From positions 187,781 through 251,780 of IMG/VR virus record IMGVR_UViG_3300049048_000052: a DNA stretch of 64,000 nt; one strand, given 5' to 3'. This DNA comes from a virus. A program made the translations under genes and the position numbers. This document shows positions 22,501 through 31,037 of this stretch, in pieces. The notes below the pieces were generated by a model. The model made no database searches. It was given only the letters and a program-made list of their open reading frames with translations, and was not told the origin of the DNA. Every line of letters begins with the position of its first letter. Within the stretch, counting starts at the first letter, position 1.

Positions 22501-25408
22501 CCTTACGGAATAACTGGAAACTCCTAGTTACCTTATCTCCGTCCATCATGGCTAAATGGAATACGCCTGCTACACCTTTGGCGGCACCTTGCATATCCTC
22601 ATCACTTATCAGCTTAAAGCCTATATTACCTTTAGTAACCTTAAGCAGGGCCTCGACAGCCTCACCCTTAATAGAATAGGGAACAGTCACTGGTCTCCTC
22701 ATACCATGGGCAACATGTCTAGCCAGCATGAGCATACCCCCAGCATAGGCAGAGCTAACTAAAACGTTAGATGCCATCTCACTAGGAAATATGCTTATAG
22801 TCGGTAAGAAACGACCTGCCGTGAACTCAGGTGCTAGTCCATACTGACCTGTTGTGACTGAGGCTGCTATCTGGGTAAATATAGAGGCTCCACCTGATGA
22901 CTGGAATAGCTCATTACCTACTATGGCTATATCTAGAGCGAGGATGGCATACATAGCTATCTTGGCCTTTGATCTGGATAGACTAGGTTCGGAACCTATT
23001 CCAGGCCTTAGCAGATCCCCTGCAGTACTTGCGGTCATCTGCATTATCTTAGACTCTGCTATCCTTTCAGATAACTTAGATACAGTGTCTACCTCATAGC
23101 CATGTCCCTTAAGGAAATCCTCATATTCAATCATGGCATCGAATAGTTGGGTAGGTAATGCATCTAGCTTGAACGCTTTAACTACTCTAACGTCTCCGTT
23201 GTCACTCCATTCTAGGTTAGTGGCCCCTCCACTTATTAGGGATTCCTCTGCAGCTCTAAATGCAGATGTTACCCTATTAAGTTTCTTAGCGACTGCAGCC
23301 TGAGTATTAACCCTAGCAGTTCCCTCTACAGCCGCCATTTGAATGGCCCTAAATAGACCTTTAGCTTTTCTATGTATAGCAGAGCCTACATTATCGCTAC
23401 CTGTGCCCGGCATGACCTCAGTCTTAGAGAACATACCACCTAATCCATTGGCACCCAAGAACACCTTCTGCATGTAGTCAGTTGCCTGGGCAAAAGATAG
23501 TATGTTGCCAACCATTAAAGGCTTAGCCCCTGATTCGTCTATACCTCCAAATATCCTCCAATTAAGGGGATTAAGTGGTACTGCATCAAGGACACCCTGT
23601 AATGCTCTAGCTACATTCTGCTGTCTCTCAGCACCTACGTTAGTAAGCATGATGACAGCCTCATCCTTACCTATAGTCTTAGCTAGCTTGGGATCCTGCA
23701 GAGCATCGTATAAGTCCTGAAGATTACCGAACTTATTGTTATGTACCTGTAGACCTACAGGTCTACCAACCTCTGCTATAAGTTTATCTATAGCATCAAC
23801 AAATGTTCTGGAATCCTCACTACCTGCCCTATAAGGATTTATGTGCTCTACTAGGAACGGTTTGACTATGGTACTGAGTAATATCTCAGCCCTCTTTCTA
23901 AAGAAGGCTGAGTTAGCATGATAGGGAGTTAAACTAAATGAACTTATATCATAGAATTCTTTATTACTACCTTGAAGGTCTATTAGTCTTTTAACTACAG
24001 AGGCCTTGAGGGATGTACCATCCTTTTCACCCCAATGTTCTAGACCTAACCCCAGGTTAGCTGCGGCCCTTCTTCTAAGTGCTTCTGGCATAGTAGGACC
24101 ATCACTAGCAAATGCCAGGTCAAGAAGATCCTGTGTCTGGTTCTTGAAGCTCTCCCCTAATATAAGGTTTAAGGGTTCCCCCACTGCCAGGTAGAGGGAT
24201 ACTGCTGCTGCAGAGCTTAATGCTAAGTTAGTACTAAAGCCTAATAAGCTCTCAAAGAATCCAGCCTTAGGTTCTTTATATGAAGCACCCCTAGACATAT
24301 CCTCTGATAACTTAGCAGAGTCACTCCTAGGATCTGTGTAATAAAGATAGGTCTTATCTAGTACTCTACCTATAGCGCCTGTGAGGGATGGTAGGAATCC
24401 TAGTTCATCTTTATACAATCTACCTAAGCCCACAGGCATAAACCAGTGTTCATTAAGCCACATACCCAGGCCGGGTGTTGTAAGCTCAACGTCAAACCTA
24501 CGAACAGCGTAGGGTGTTTGTTGTTGGACTAGATCTGTCTTCCTAGCAATAGCTATTCTATATAGGGCGCCTAGGACTGCAGTATTATCATTATTAATAA
24601 TCTCAGTAGGCATACCCCCCTGTCTCATCATATTGTTATGAAGAGCTACAGCATAGAAGTAAGAAGGGCCCATCTGTGAAGGGACTGATAGACCCCCTGT
24701 TACATTGGTGTCATCAAATAAGGTTACTAATTGAGGGTTATCTACGCCGTACTTCTGGGCTAGGTGAGTAGCATTGTAATAGGCTACCTGCCTCAGGTCT
24801 TCTCTACGAGATGTACCTAATAACTGTAGAACACCGTTCTTATATTTAACAGGATTAACATAGTTACGATTTGAGTATATGCCCACACCGTTGACTATAT
24901 TGGAGACGGCAATACCTTCCATCTCCTCTGTCATTACAGTAGGATCATAGAAAGGATCTCCCTTAAAATAAGGATGAGCATAACCTCTCTTAAGTAGTTC
25001 CTGGGATAGATCTCTACCATCCTCAGTCATTACCTTGGCAATAGGACGGCCATTGTTATCTAACCCTCTAATATAGAGGGTTACTTCCTTGCCCTCTACA
25101 AGAGACTGAGTATAATCTGTTGCTGCGGTCCCGTATGGTTGGGATCTTAGCTTATTAATCCTGCTTAATAGGTTACCATTATTCCAGAATTGAGAACCGT
25201 GAGCCGTCTCAGGTGTGTCTGCACCTGAGAGTCTAACGACTCCCTTAATATCAGGATCAGCAACGCTGAAGGTGTCGCCGTCTATTACTCTAGTAACCCT
25301 TGTTTTAACAATACGAGAAGTTCCAGTGGTGAATGAATAATTACCATTACCACTGGAACTGTCATTATTTAACAGGTTATCAAACTGTGAAGATATAACT
25401 TGAGGCAT
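16523..25408 (-). CDS. Giant 2961-residue protein with N-terminal thermonuclease domain
   Basis: Residues about 33-150 match staphylococcal nuclease: V-I-D-G-D-T (metal ligand D45), V-R-L-S-G-A-D-T-P-E-T (R59, D64, E67) and D-N-N-G-R-P-I-A (R121), so the known catalytic residues are all present. The other 2800 residues are mostly alpha-helical, with scattered hydrophobic stretches near 815, 990 and 1040-1070 and a Gly/Ala-rich membrane-like region at about 2500-2670. I recognise no other domain. It is the last gene of the right-arm transcript. The size, membrane-like stretches and structural context suggest a virion or injected protein; tape measure is the simplest alternative, although position after TerL is unusual for one. 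Start ATG 25408. Confidence 0.7.
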   Translation of the reverse strand: MPQVISSQFDNLLNNDSSSGNGNYSFTTGTSRIVKTRVTRVIDGDTFSVADPDIKGVVRLSGADTPETAHGSQFWNNGNLLSRINKLRSQPYGTAATDYTQSLVEGKEVTLYIRGLDNNGRPIAKVMTEDGRDLSQELLKRGYAHPYFKGDPFYDPTVMTEEMEGIAVSNIVNGVGIYSNRNYVNPVKYKNGVLQLLGTSRREDLRQVAYYNATHLAQKYGVDNPQLVTLFDDTNVTGGLSVPSQMGPSYFYAVALHNNMMRQGGMPTEIINNDNTAVLGALYRIAIARKTDLVQQQTPYAVRRFDVELTTPGLGMWLNEHWFMPVGLGRLYKDELGFLPSLTGAIGRVLDKTYLYYTDPRSDSAKLSEDMSRGASYKEPKAGFFESLLGFSTNLALSSAAAVSLYLAVGEPLNLILGESFKNQTQDLLDLAFASDGPTMPEALRRRAAANLGLGLEHWGEKDGTSLKASVVKRLIDLQGSNKEFYDISSFSLTPYHANSAFFRKRAEILLSTIVKPFLVEHINPYRAGSEDSRTFVDAIDKLIAEVGRPVGLQVHNNKFGNLQDLYDALQDPKLAKTIGKDEAVIMLTNVGAERQQNVARALQGVLDAVPLNPLNWRIFGGIDESGAKPLMVGNILSFAQATDYMQKVFLGANGLGGMFSKTEVMPGTGSDNVGSAIHRKAKGLFRAIQMAAVEGTARVNTQAAVAKKLNRVTSAFRAAEESLISGGATNLEWSDNGDVRVVKAFKLDALPTQLFDAMIEYEDFLKGHGYEVDTVSKLSERIAESKIMQMTASTAGDLLRPGIGSEPSLSRSKAKIAMYAILALDIAIVGNELFQSSGGASIFTQIAASVTTGQYGLAPEFTAGRFLPTISIFPSEMASNVLVSSAYAGGMLMLARHVAHGMRRPVTVPYSIKGEAVEALLKVTKGNIGFKLISDEDMQGAAKGVAGVFHLAMMDGDKVTRSFQLFRKVAINGAITYEKPVIRMMGDINRNTAIVFGVGMLATQGARSATAGLLQLSRNWTSTSSSLFQEGGRGSLDPLIFGAAGAAGLGSLTKSGRGIILGALAGGALGFITNAIGIRLTDVGTGMHRVDPAMASAISQIANFKRLVKERLDSGQRPSNLELMAAFYGGELSKVLPALDQDRMGPTVQVIAKQSPLPFIQFFLAETIKGRPTLPNGAPDNSKGGTSYYSVGIQSAPIFGVSISTQLPIKIYRGGGMFGLGVAYNEQSNTIDFIQSVGLLTGTATLTVAVGQMLSNLIDSKLGPSGSYKPGMISMTSITKSYETANRIIRYGTRAAEAIPATAYRIVRGMAVADLGVYGGIANAMNKSLPVFKAPTQAQLFKSLALKGMVGMYVGSILGSTGAALLGRKDPADITMGGLLGTFTVGPALTILGPEVFELSKNLIPSAARLARLSARGMYNRMPTHLQRTVASTGSFLWNRMGKPIYNLRHSGRAKVFGLFAGIAYAITDPNFGYSRDMDKYDGREDIVYRLSVMSMYAATMTSITYGMGKMGMSNADTLDAYANILEKTKNTPAGPKGVQALRHWWLKLHERALAQDSAYIIDMASRMHEVANSPDAKADADIHRISQQMAKTNAMKVDSGEQVFNLATDGDKDALIKIIRGDHNDPNVGEGLSSLARKAGAVNRRVRPTLLSRRAIRSLAWLGLGTATTAALLTGGGQNREAINNIFDGLETGFNTGIKPLQYLGSILADTFRLVTGQDRSIERMGPLPTPMVPGSSFGLSASPVKYRKLVKGPDRNSGANKIWKDISSLFILDEPNAFLNFYNLFGVTFRTGEYGTRNSMYIQMQSAGQDISTAVYSMSAAFLFKESFAGNNDLAINTIKALKAVSNAANSESGLSKLAEKDLRKAAVNLMSVTAHLQPLKERRKISKVDESVLGLIGGDDLVAGAIDYRSKMTAHMSFQPSQSLVSDMLIRAMNHKDAVGIIMDMMNGNRENLYKIFNDSFGNVTRDIKIVSAKFFEKDAKTGRLRGLPTYVSDPSQWADMYSPFVPSDDNGQGSFIPSGFAYGLSMVASSIGPLQYPLYVFLGAAVGTMGMSMLTTMNARRQFNQLQQEVDRLLNEPWYTKGGTRGAPDSPYSFTVRQQRGLYGSVMEEGGRPKLIVHKGSRYFQMNNTLLTGRSTRDLSNIKAINDAMAQMEVAIQNSYMGKMYGADADKSFLDNMRTTVNQKLAEQAPSIGDSRSEYIDKLRVEYREQLNKLVDNYFEAITDIQVDINGKKVRLVALLNPDLDLSDPNLRLDTPQDLEKAMPQLVGAKEELKKSLEKTVEDVLQREVRGGGFFGWSDRIEQQLIHSMNADQTTSIKVLTEKVLQEVTKSPAFGNLINNIGGLGRVVSIDYSQALQGEIENVIKFAGNVMSSTVRPKANKGTISTSTTVKVSDPAEIVRGGTLSKSIKAKAGWGGGLFELVNVIGLITDTFQAFDIFSSFSRLAAAQDNPNISRSQLALIRNEAGSTVTNVTASIGLGYLATLGIGKAMTAISTWWAGILAAGGLTIGGAAAGTGATAAATGVTIPPVGLVILGLLGAAAITAGGIALWKKFVAPAMDKASNTSGYKSFTKFIGDSYYAVSDGVGYLFGEALPSVSHMIAGDRGKAGATMAVGTGLAGAAFGVGLLAFGAVGGWAAVGIIGLAAAGVGGVLGLMFPDAIANVATTISRVVSAWKIGSVPIGAMIASSPNSITEQPRYGFSHPGSPFMIGTAQQVIDAEYKTLLQGAADPTGKQTAALFTSPSLYGQAVSDSPYKDLWSRNLGNIRPMNFMADSTISREFEIRAQYYNQSIVGRYMWRTMAKSANNYKDIQASERRFEETLAAQAVQVLKNTSDINIKILVKDVKSMRQLEDAGIISNLAEVNALITSTTARRNQEFSISIPKQSVTSRSEDSTNFNAQVQTGNKPIIKQGLKVNKKEEDVSVGKQKAVDNDLESTAKQYLINKAFDPSTAHLMMN
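16583..16617 (+). terminator. Intrinsic terminator of the left arm, inside the opposing gene
   Basis: AGCTGTTGAC (16583-16592), an 11-base loop and GTCAACAGCT (16604-16613) form a perfect 10-bp stem ending in five T (16613-16617) on the + strand. On the - strand the stem is not followed by a T-run. It therefore serves the left-arm transcript, 57 bases after the last left-arm stop, while also encoding residues near the C-terminus of the giant protein. Confidence 0.75.
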
Positions 25409-25468
25409 GTGTCGCTACTATCCCTAATAGAAGTAAGTTAAGATGCTTACTCCCATATGTTGTAGGCG

Positions 25469-26293
25469 CTATGCTCTAGGATCAAATACACCAGGGTAAT
25501 AGCTCTGGCTGTATAGGTTATAGCTGGAGGCTTGATCTAAGAAGATTATATCCCTGAATAATGGAGGCTTAACATAGTTGATAGTATATACCTCATTTAA
25601 TAGAGGGGCCGCACCATTAAACCTAATGCCTAATTCGGTATAGACTTCCTCATTTATAGACTGAGTAATAAGGTTATCTACAACTTCCTTATACACTGTA
25701 AAGTCTTGATATATGGTGCCGTCTGAGCCTACTACTGAAACAATATCAATTATATCCAGGGGTATAGCATCATAAGTTCCGGAGCCTCTACTTATATCGA
25801 TACTACCTAACTTAGGTGATTTATGTGCATAAGAGAACCATTCTTTATAGTTGAGAGCAGCATACCCATTGCAAGAGGGGACTAGCCAATTCTCTGTCTT
25901 AATTAGCTTCTTCCTAGGTATGGTCTTATTAACATATGATGAACCCTTAACTATGGGGTACCATATCCAATATTCAACAATATAACAAGAGTTAATACCC
26001 CAACCAATAGAAGGTGTTAGGGATAGTCTTATTAGATAGCGGTTACCTGAAGATGTTGCAACCTTGTCTATAGGGTAAACCCTATCATTGTCATGTAACA
26101 TACCTAGGGAGTTGTATGTTTGAGGCGCCTTTATTCTTAAGTAGAAACGGGGTGCCATAGTAAGAATCTTAGCCCCTAACTCATTAAGAAAGAGGGGTAG
26201 ATTGGTTTGTATGGTGGTGCTAAATTCCTTAGGGTCAGATGCCTCATTAGGCACTATTAAATCTGTTATGTCTGTATATATAGGGGTCTTCAT
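25469..26293 (-). CDS. Putative virion protein
   Basis: This 274-residue beta-rich protein is of unknown function, rich in Tyr and Ile with few charges in its core (for example Y-I-V-E-Y-W-I-W-Y). It has no signal peptide. It touches the terminase gene end to start (shared base 26293). Placement in the structural block and composition like its neighbours suggest a tail or neck component. The 60 bases after it (25409-25468) hold an imperfect AGTAAG/CTTACT hairpin and the ribosome region for the giant gene. Confidence 0.55.
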   Translation of the reverse strand: MKTPIYTDITDLIVPNEASDPKEFSTTIQTNLPLFLNELGAKILTMAPRFYLRIKAPQTYNSLGMLHDNDRVYPIDKVATSSGNRYLIRLSLTPSIGWGINSCYIVEYWIWYPIVKGSSYVNKTIPRKKLIKTENWLVPSCNGYAALNYKEWFSYAHKSPKLGSIDISRGSGTYDAIPLDIIDIVSVVGSDGTIYQDFTVYKEVVDNLITQSINEEVYTELGIRFNGAAPLLNEVYTINYVKPPLFRDIIFLDQASSYNLYSQSYYPGVFDPRA

Positions 26294-28047
26294 TATAAGC
26301 CTTTCCTAACCTTACCTATTGCATTACCCATCTTTAGCACACGTTTGAGGTCATTGGGTGTTTGAAGTTTACGGGTATTACTATTTGATACCTTGGTAAC
26401 AGAACCCATAACCCCAGATACTATACCCGATTGCACCTGATAGTTATAACAGTTATATACTGCAAGGCAGATAGCATCAGCTATATCCTTGCCAGCATAA
26501 GGGTGGACTATCTGCTTATTGGGCTTAAGAACTAGTTCAGAGAGCTCAGCCTTAATATCCCCTGTCCAGGTACTATCCTTAGGGAATATGAGAAGGTTCT
26601 GATTAAGCAAATCTCTAAGTAAGGTGTAGTATAACAATTGCTTCTCTCTACTTGAAGATATCTCTGCGGTAGGTATACCCTGCATATGTAGCTTCTGTAT
26701 AAGGGATGCTGAGTTAAAGCTGTCAAAGGTTACCTTCTTAACGCCCCTTGATCTACATAAGAGTAAGAGTTTATCCTCTATATCAGTAAATGAGACCACT
26801 CTCTTAATGCCCTTCTGGTCAGTCCTAGGTTGCCACTTAAGGACTCCGTCTATTTGTATACCCCATCTACCATCCTCTAATTTAACAGAGCGGGATATAG
26901 CAAGGGCAGCACTATCTTTCTTAAGTGCAGGGTCTACATGTATAAAGGAATGCAGACTAACATCACTAAAGAGACGATCTATCTGTATACCAACATATTC
27001 CCTCCTGTCTCCATTAACCTCTAGATCTAGATCAACACCCCTAGCATCAAATGCAGAGGGACCTGTGCATGCTTTCTCTACATTGGTGCGAGATAGAAAA
27101 GTATTATGTTTACTACTTCTAATACCCTCATATTCAAGACGGGCACTAATATAATCCTTAGCGTAATCGGAGACAATAACTTGTGTACGGTCCTTACTCA
27201 TTGTAGGATTAAGCTGAAAAGTACTTAACCTAAAACCTAGACTATTAGCATCAGTCTGACTAGCTAAGTAGAGACGCTCTATAGGATCTCCTATCTCCCA
27301 TGCTGATGAGATAGCTACCTTACGTCCATGTGATTGGAAGGCAGAGGTACCTTTACCTACGTTGTCCCACATCAGGTCCGCCCCATTGGTACCAGTTTCC
27401 TTACTAGTCTCAAAACGTGCGGCTTCATCCAGGATCATACACTTAAGTGAGTACCCAACCAGTGCTCTAGAGTTAGTATGCTTAGCATATATACCTATAT
27501 TCTTAGCAGGACATCTAACCTCCTCAGATAGGATCTCTATTATGCCAGAGTCCTGCAAACCCTTAAAGTACATAGAACCTTCAGCATAACCCTTGATCTT
27601 AGCAAAGATAGTCTCTTTAGCTTGATCTTGTGACTGAGATATAACGAAGATAGCTATAGGATCATTAGGTAGAATACCATAGGTCTTAGCAGGACTCTCA
27701 AGTGTAATCAGATCATAGAACTCTTTAAGGGCTATGATAGAGGCAATGGTAGACTTAGAACCTCTTCTTCCTGCTTCAAGGACTAGGTTGATATAATGTC
27801 TGCCCTCTACCCAGGTAGTCCTATCTAAACCTAGCCATTCAGAGAGTATAGTCTTATCACTCTCGGTCAACTCTTCATTGTAGAAGGCTCTAAGTATAGC
27901 TCTCTGTTGAGGATAGAGAGTATACTGGCCATTGAATAAGACATCCTCAGCAAACTCAACGATACCCATATCATTGTTACCTCGGATGCTCATGCTAATC
28001 ATGGAGAGCATCCGGTTAAACAAGTCGTCCTGGTTTATATCCTTCAT
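26293..28047 (-). CDS. terL: Terminase large subunit (packaging ATPase/nuclease)
   Basis: The 584-residue DNA-packaging motor shows both TerL domains. The ATPase has Walker A G-R-R-G-S-K-S-T (93-100) and Walker B M-I-L-D-E-A-A (204-210) with D207/E208, then S-S-A-W as coupling motif near 247-250. The RNase H-like nuclease has D372 in H-V-D-P-A-L, D442 in V-T-F-D-S-F and D521/D524 in G-K-D-I-A-D-A. It pumps DNA into the prohead through the portal and cuts concatemers. It overlaps the upstream gene by 4 bases. Its place among tail genes, far from any visible portal or capsid gene, is unusual. Confidence 0.93.
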   Translation of the reverse strand: MKDINQDDLFNRMLSMISMSIRGNNDMGIVEFAEDVLFNGQYTLYPQQRAILRAFYNEELTESDKTILSEWLGLDRTTWVEGRHYINLVLEAGRRGSKSTIASIIALKEFYDLITLESPAKTYGILPNDPIAIFVISQSQDQAKETIFAKIKGYAEGSMYFKGLQDSGIIEILSEEVRCPAKNIGIYAKHTNSRALVGYSLKCMILDEAARFETSKETGTNGADLMWDNVGKGTSAFQSHGRKVAISSAWEIGDPIERLYLASQTDANSLGFRLSTFQLNPTMSKDRTQVIVSDYAKDYISARLEYEGIRSSKHNTFLSRTNVEKACTGPSAFDARGVDLDLEVNGDRREYVGIQIDRLFSDVSLHSFIHVDPALKKDSAALAISRSVKLEDGRWGIQIDGVLKWQPRTDQKGIKRVVSFTDIEDKLLLLCRSRGVKKVTFDSFNSASLIQKLHMQGIPTAEISSSREKQLLYYTLLRDLLNQNLLIFPKDSTWTGDIKAELSELVLKPNKQIVHPYAGKDIADAICLAVYNCYNYQVQSGIVSGVMGSVTKVSNSNTRKLQTPNDLKRVLKMGNAIGKVRKGL

Positions 28048-29018
28048 GGTATTAGTAATGTGCCCTTAATGTTTAGGACCTTCTGTGTTCCTGGTATAGG
28101 AGGTAATATAGATACTAGACCTAAGGATTGTCTAATAAGGTTAATGTCTGTATCTGAGGAGCCTGCCATATAATATATGTTAGGAGCACCAGGCATGAAG
28201 TATTTAGCTGATGGACTATCTACTACATTAACCTTAAGGGGCATAGTACCTGTGTCAGTTATTTGTGTGAACATGATCCAGGCTGACTTATCTATATGTA
28301 TATTAAGTAGGGTATCTACATCCATTGGATAATCCAGGGTACTAGTATAGGATGATAACATCTCTCCCATAGTGGGTACATTAGCCGTGGTTCCCTCTAG
28401 GAGGAATACCTTTATAGGATATAAGGGCGTACTTAACCTATTCGGGTCTCTGTAGATAGAACTAGCATCTAAACTAATCTGATTGGCCTGATATGTATCA
28501 GTCTTATTAGTCTTTGATTTAAAGTAATTGTTACTTATAGGGGAGGTGGTTGATACTCTATTAATAAGAAGTATCAGTATTCTATTACTGCCTTTATAAG
28601 TAGGGAACTGTAGATAATAGGTGGCCCCTGATTTGGACTCCATTACCAGAGCCTTATCTAATATAGAGTTACCAAATACACCTAGGTGGTCACTAACACT
28701 ATATAGCAGCCTACCCTCAGTATCTAAGATGCTATAAGGTTCATCTAATATACAAGATCTCTCTGAATAACTACCGTTGAATTCATCCTTCTCATACATA
28801 ATGAACCTAAAACTCCAGGGGGACAGCATAACAATACTGTCGGTATGATAAAGGAGTCTTGCAATCTGCAGGTTTAATAAAAGATTATTATGATTACTGG
28901 AATAGTCTATATCATTAGCATCAGCTATGGCAGACACCAAAGGACCTGGGCCCCCAAAGTTAGAGCTGGGTATAACTAATCTTTTAGATATAAATGACAG
29001 GACCTCGGTGGCGCTCAT
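28044..29018 (-). CDS. Putative virion protein
   Basis: This 324-residue beta-rich protein is of unknown function, with many Ser/Thr/Tyr residues and few charged clusters. Segments such as W-S-F-R-F-I-M-Y and R-I-L-I-L-L-I-N-R look like core strands. The start ATG lies 2 bases from the stop of the next upstream gene, and its end overlaps terL by 4 bases (ATGA type), so it is in the same transcript. It is probably a tail or connector part. Confidence 0.5.
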   Translation of the reverse strand: MSATEVLSFISKRLVIPSSNFGGPGPLVSAIADANDIDYSSNHNNLLLNLQIARLLYHTDSIVMLSPWSFRFIMYEKDEFNGSYSERSCILDEPYSILDTEGRLLYSVSDHLGVFGNSILDKALVMESKSGATYYLQFPTYKGSNRILILLINRVSTTSPISNNYFKSKTNKTDTYQANQISLDASSIYRDPNRLSTPLYPIKVFLLEGTTANVPTMGEMLSSYTSTLDYPMDVDTLLNIHIDKSAWIMFTQITDTGTMPLKVNVVDSPSAKYFMPGAPNIYYMAGSSDTDINLIRQSLGLVSILPPIPGTQKVLNIKGTLLIP

Positions 29019-29020
29019 GG

Positions 29021-29515
29021 TTATGGGGTTGTACTGATTCTAAGGTTGGCAGTATGAGTAAAGACAGTGGGGAATGTCAGGGATATAGGGGCAGCTATTA
29101 AGGGTTCTACAAGAACAACTAGGCCCTGTATGTTACCTCTATTATTACCATTGGCTGTTGATATACCTGTTAGGTTAGCCCCTCTAACATAAACTATGTG
29201 AGTCGCAGTATCTAGGGTTTGACCTGGGTCTGCCTGGAAAGTAGCCTGTGCTGTATTAGTGCTAAGGTTAGGATCCCCATTGACCGTAGTGCCTAATGTA
29301 ACTACACTTCTCTTGTAGCCCTTGAGGGATGTAGCACCTATTTCTTTGGAGATGACATACGCCATAGTTAATGCCCTCCTAGCTGATAGTTGGGTACTAT
29401 TAGGTGCATCTGTAAGACCAAGGGTCTCATCATTTATAAGGAGTGCTACTAAATTGTACGAGATATAAGTATCTATAAAAGACTTTCTTATTTCATCAGA
29501 GTATGTAGGTATCAT
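29021..29515 (-). CDS. Putative virion protein
   Basis: This 164-residue protein is of unknown function. A helical first part (I-R-K-S-F-I-D-T-Y and A-R-R-A-L-T-M-A-Y-V-I) is followed by a Thr/Asn/Gly-rich beta part of the type common in phage tail proteins. There are no catalytic motifs. It sits 10 bases downstream of the small fibre-like gene at 29526-29966. Confidence 0.5.
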   Translation of the reverse strand: MIPTYSDEIRKSFIDTYISYNLVALLINDETLGLTDAPNSTQLSARRALTMAYVISKEIGATSLKGYKRSVVTLGTTVNGDPNLSTNTAQATFQADPGQTLDTATHIVYVRGANLTGISTANGNNRGNIQGLVVLVEPLIAAPISLTFPTVFTHTANLRISTTP

Positions 29516-29525
29516 ATGATCTTAT

Positions 29526-29966
29526 TTATATAGTGAACCAGGCTGTGCCATTGCTGTATATGTGAACCTTAGTGTTTACCACATAGGTAGAGGTTCCCTC
29601 TATTTGATTTGAGCCAAAGGGATCCAAGCTTATAGGATAGGTATCACCCTGGTTAGATTCGTCTCTGATTATATAGACCTTACCAGGAGATACTAAGGTG
29701 ACGTTAGGTAAATTAAGCGTAATAGCGGTTGTTCTCTGTCCTATGCCGATAATATAATCAGAGGCGCTGAGGGTGATAGGGGTTTGATTATAGTTAGCAT
29801 AACTAACAATGCCGCCGGATACTTGATTAAGTTCATCCTCAACAGCTGATATAAACTGGTTAATCCTAAATACCACAGCGGTCCCGTTAGAGCCTTCTAC
29901 GGGATCTTCTATAAGTTGTATGTTAGCACTACCTTGTACTAACTTATTATCCTGAAAGTCTGCCAT
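29526..29966 (-). CDS. Small tail fibre/tip-like protein
   Basis: This 146-residue protein has a C-terminal half of the short beta pattern frequent at phage fibre tips: I-T-L-S-A-S-D-Y-I-I-G, then L-N-L-P-N-V-x-L-V-S-P-G-K-V-Y-I-I-R-D, then I-E-G and a last G-T-A-W-F-T-I. Such modules usually trimerise and form the distal end of a fibre or a small baseplate appendage. The N-terminal 50 residues are likely helical. It sits directly after the gene at 29967. Confidence 0.6.
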   Translation of the reverse strand: MADFQDNKLVQGSANIQLIEDPVEGSNGTAVVFRINQFISAVEDELNQVSGGIVSYANYNQTPITLSASDYIIGIGQRTTAITLNLPNVTLVSPGKVYIIRDESNQGDTYPISLDPFGSNQIEGTSTYVVNTKVHIYSNGTAWFTI

Positions 29967-31037
29967 TTAGTCTCCTATATTAATTGATGCTAGGTCTGAT
30001 GACTGTGTAATGTCATAAGCCTGGTTTGTACTTAAAATACTTATATTAATGCCAGGATTAGTAGGATCATCAATAGCCTTAGCTAATTCATAGAACTGTA
30101 AAGCATATGGATTAGTCTCCTCAGTCTCCTCTAATTTAAGGAAGGAGGTACCATCCTCTCTCTCATATAGTATGTAGCTATTAAGAGGATCATACTTTGA
30201 GGTAGTCCTATAACCAGTGCTAAGACCGTACATATTTAAGTAAGAGTTGTTAGGTGGTATACCTACGATTAGGCAAGGATCTAAGACAATTTCATCACTA
30301 GTTGTATTACCTAATGGATAATCTAAGTTGATAGGCCTCAGGGTTGATATGTATAAATCATCCTTTATACCATAGAGACCTAAGGAGTCAAAGTACTCAA
30401 AGAGTAAGGAACCATTAGACTGCTGGGCTACCTTACCAGTGAAATAGAAGTAGGGTTGATATGGATGATAAAAGTCATCTGCTATATCTAAGCTATAATA
30501 TGACTCAAAACTAGAGGCTGCTCTATTGTATAGGTACTCCTCCCTCGGGTATACCTTATTGGCTGTTAGAGCTGATGTATTATAGTAAGTAACGTGGGGT
30601 AGTTTGTCCTTAAGTAAGGCCCTAGAGTTAGCAGAGACGGGAGCATACAAATACTTCCAGGTGGACATAGGTAAGTCCTTATCCCCTAATACGAATTCAT
30701 AGTATAGGTTGGTAGTCCTATAGGGCCGCCCGTCATAACCTATAAGAAAGAAGCTATTAATCATAGCTGCATCATTAAACATATTAGTATCAAAGTAACT
30801 AGGGTAGATACCCTCTCTTACATTGATGGTCCCTGTATACTCATAACCCTCATTGAGTACCTCGGTTATAGCTAGGGATACTGGCTTATCTGGAGTTAAT
30901 GGTAGGGTTATAGGGTTAAACAGCTTGGGGTGCTTAGGATGCCTTGCTCTCTGTTCTCTAAGTTGTGAGACATAAGTGGCAAAGTCCACTACATTACCGG
31001 CCGCTATTCTATCTAGTCTTTCTTGTAACCTTGTCAT
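29967..31037 (-). CDS. Putative virion protein
   Basis: This 356-residue protein is rich in Tyr, Asn and Leu, with no recognised domain. The ATG at 31037 (M-T-R-L-Q-E-R-L) is preferred over one 15 bases earlier: it forms a TAATG with the stop of the upstream gene and has GGAGG 9 bases before it. A helical start (R-L-D-R-I-A-A-G) is followed by repeated short strands with Y-F-Y-F and Y-I-L-Y motifs. It is likely a tail or baseplate component made together with the 805-residue protein. Confidence 0.55.
   Translation of the reverse strand: MTRLQERLDRIAAGNVVDFATYVSQLREQRARHPKHPKLFNPITLPLTPDKPVSLAITEVLNEGYEYTGTINVREGIYPSYFDTNMFNDAAMINSFFLIGYDGRPYRTTNLYYEFVLGDKDLPMSTWKYLYAPVSANSRALLKDKLPHVTYYNTSALTANKVYPREEYLYNRAASSFESYYSLDIADDFYHPYQPYFYFTGKVAQQSNGSLLFEYFDSLGLYGIKDDLYISTLRPINLDYPLGNTTSDEIVLDPCLIVGIPPNNSYLNMYGLSTGYRTTSKYDPLNSYILYEREDGTSFLKLEETEETNPYALQFYELAKAIDDPTNPGINISILSTNQAYDITQSSDLASINIGD

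Noticed and set aside
25409-25468. Terminator in the gap before the giant gene
   Set aside because: The AGTAAG/CTTACT pair has a long loop and no T-run on the - strand.
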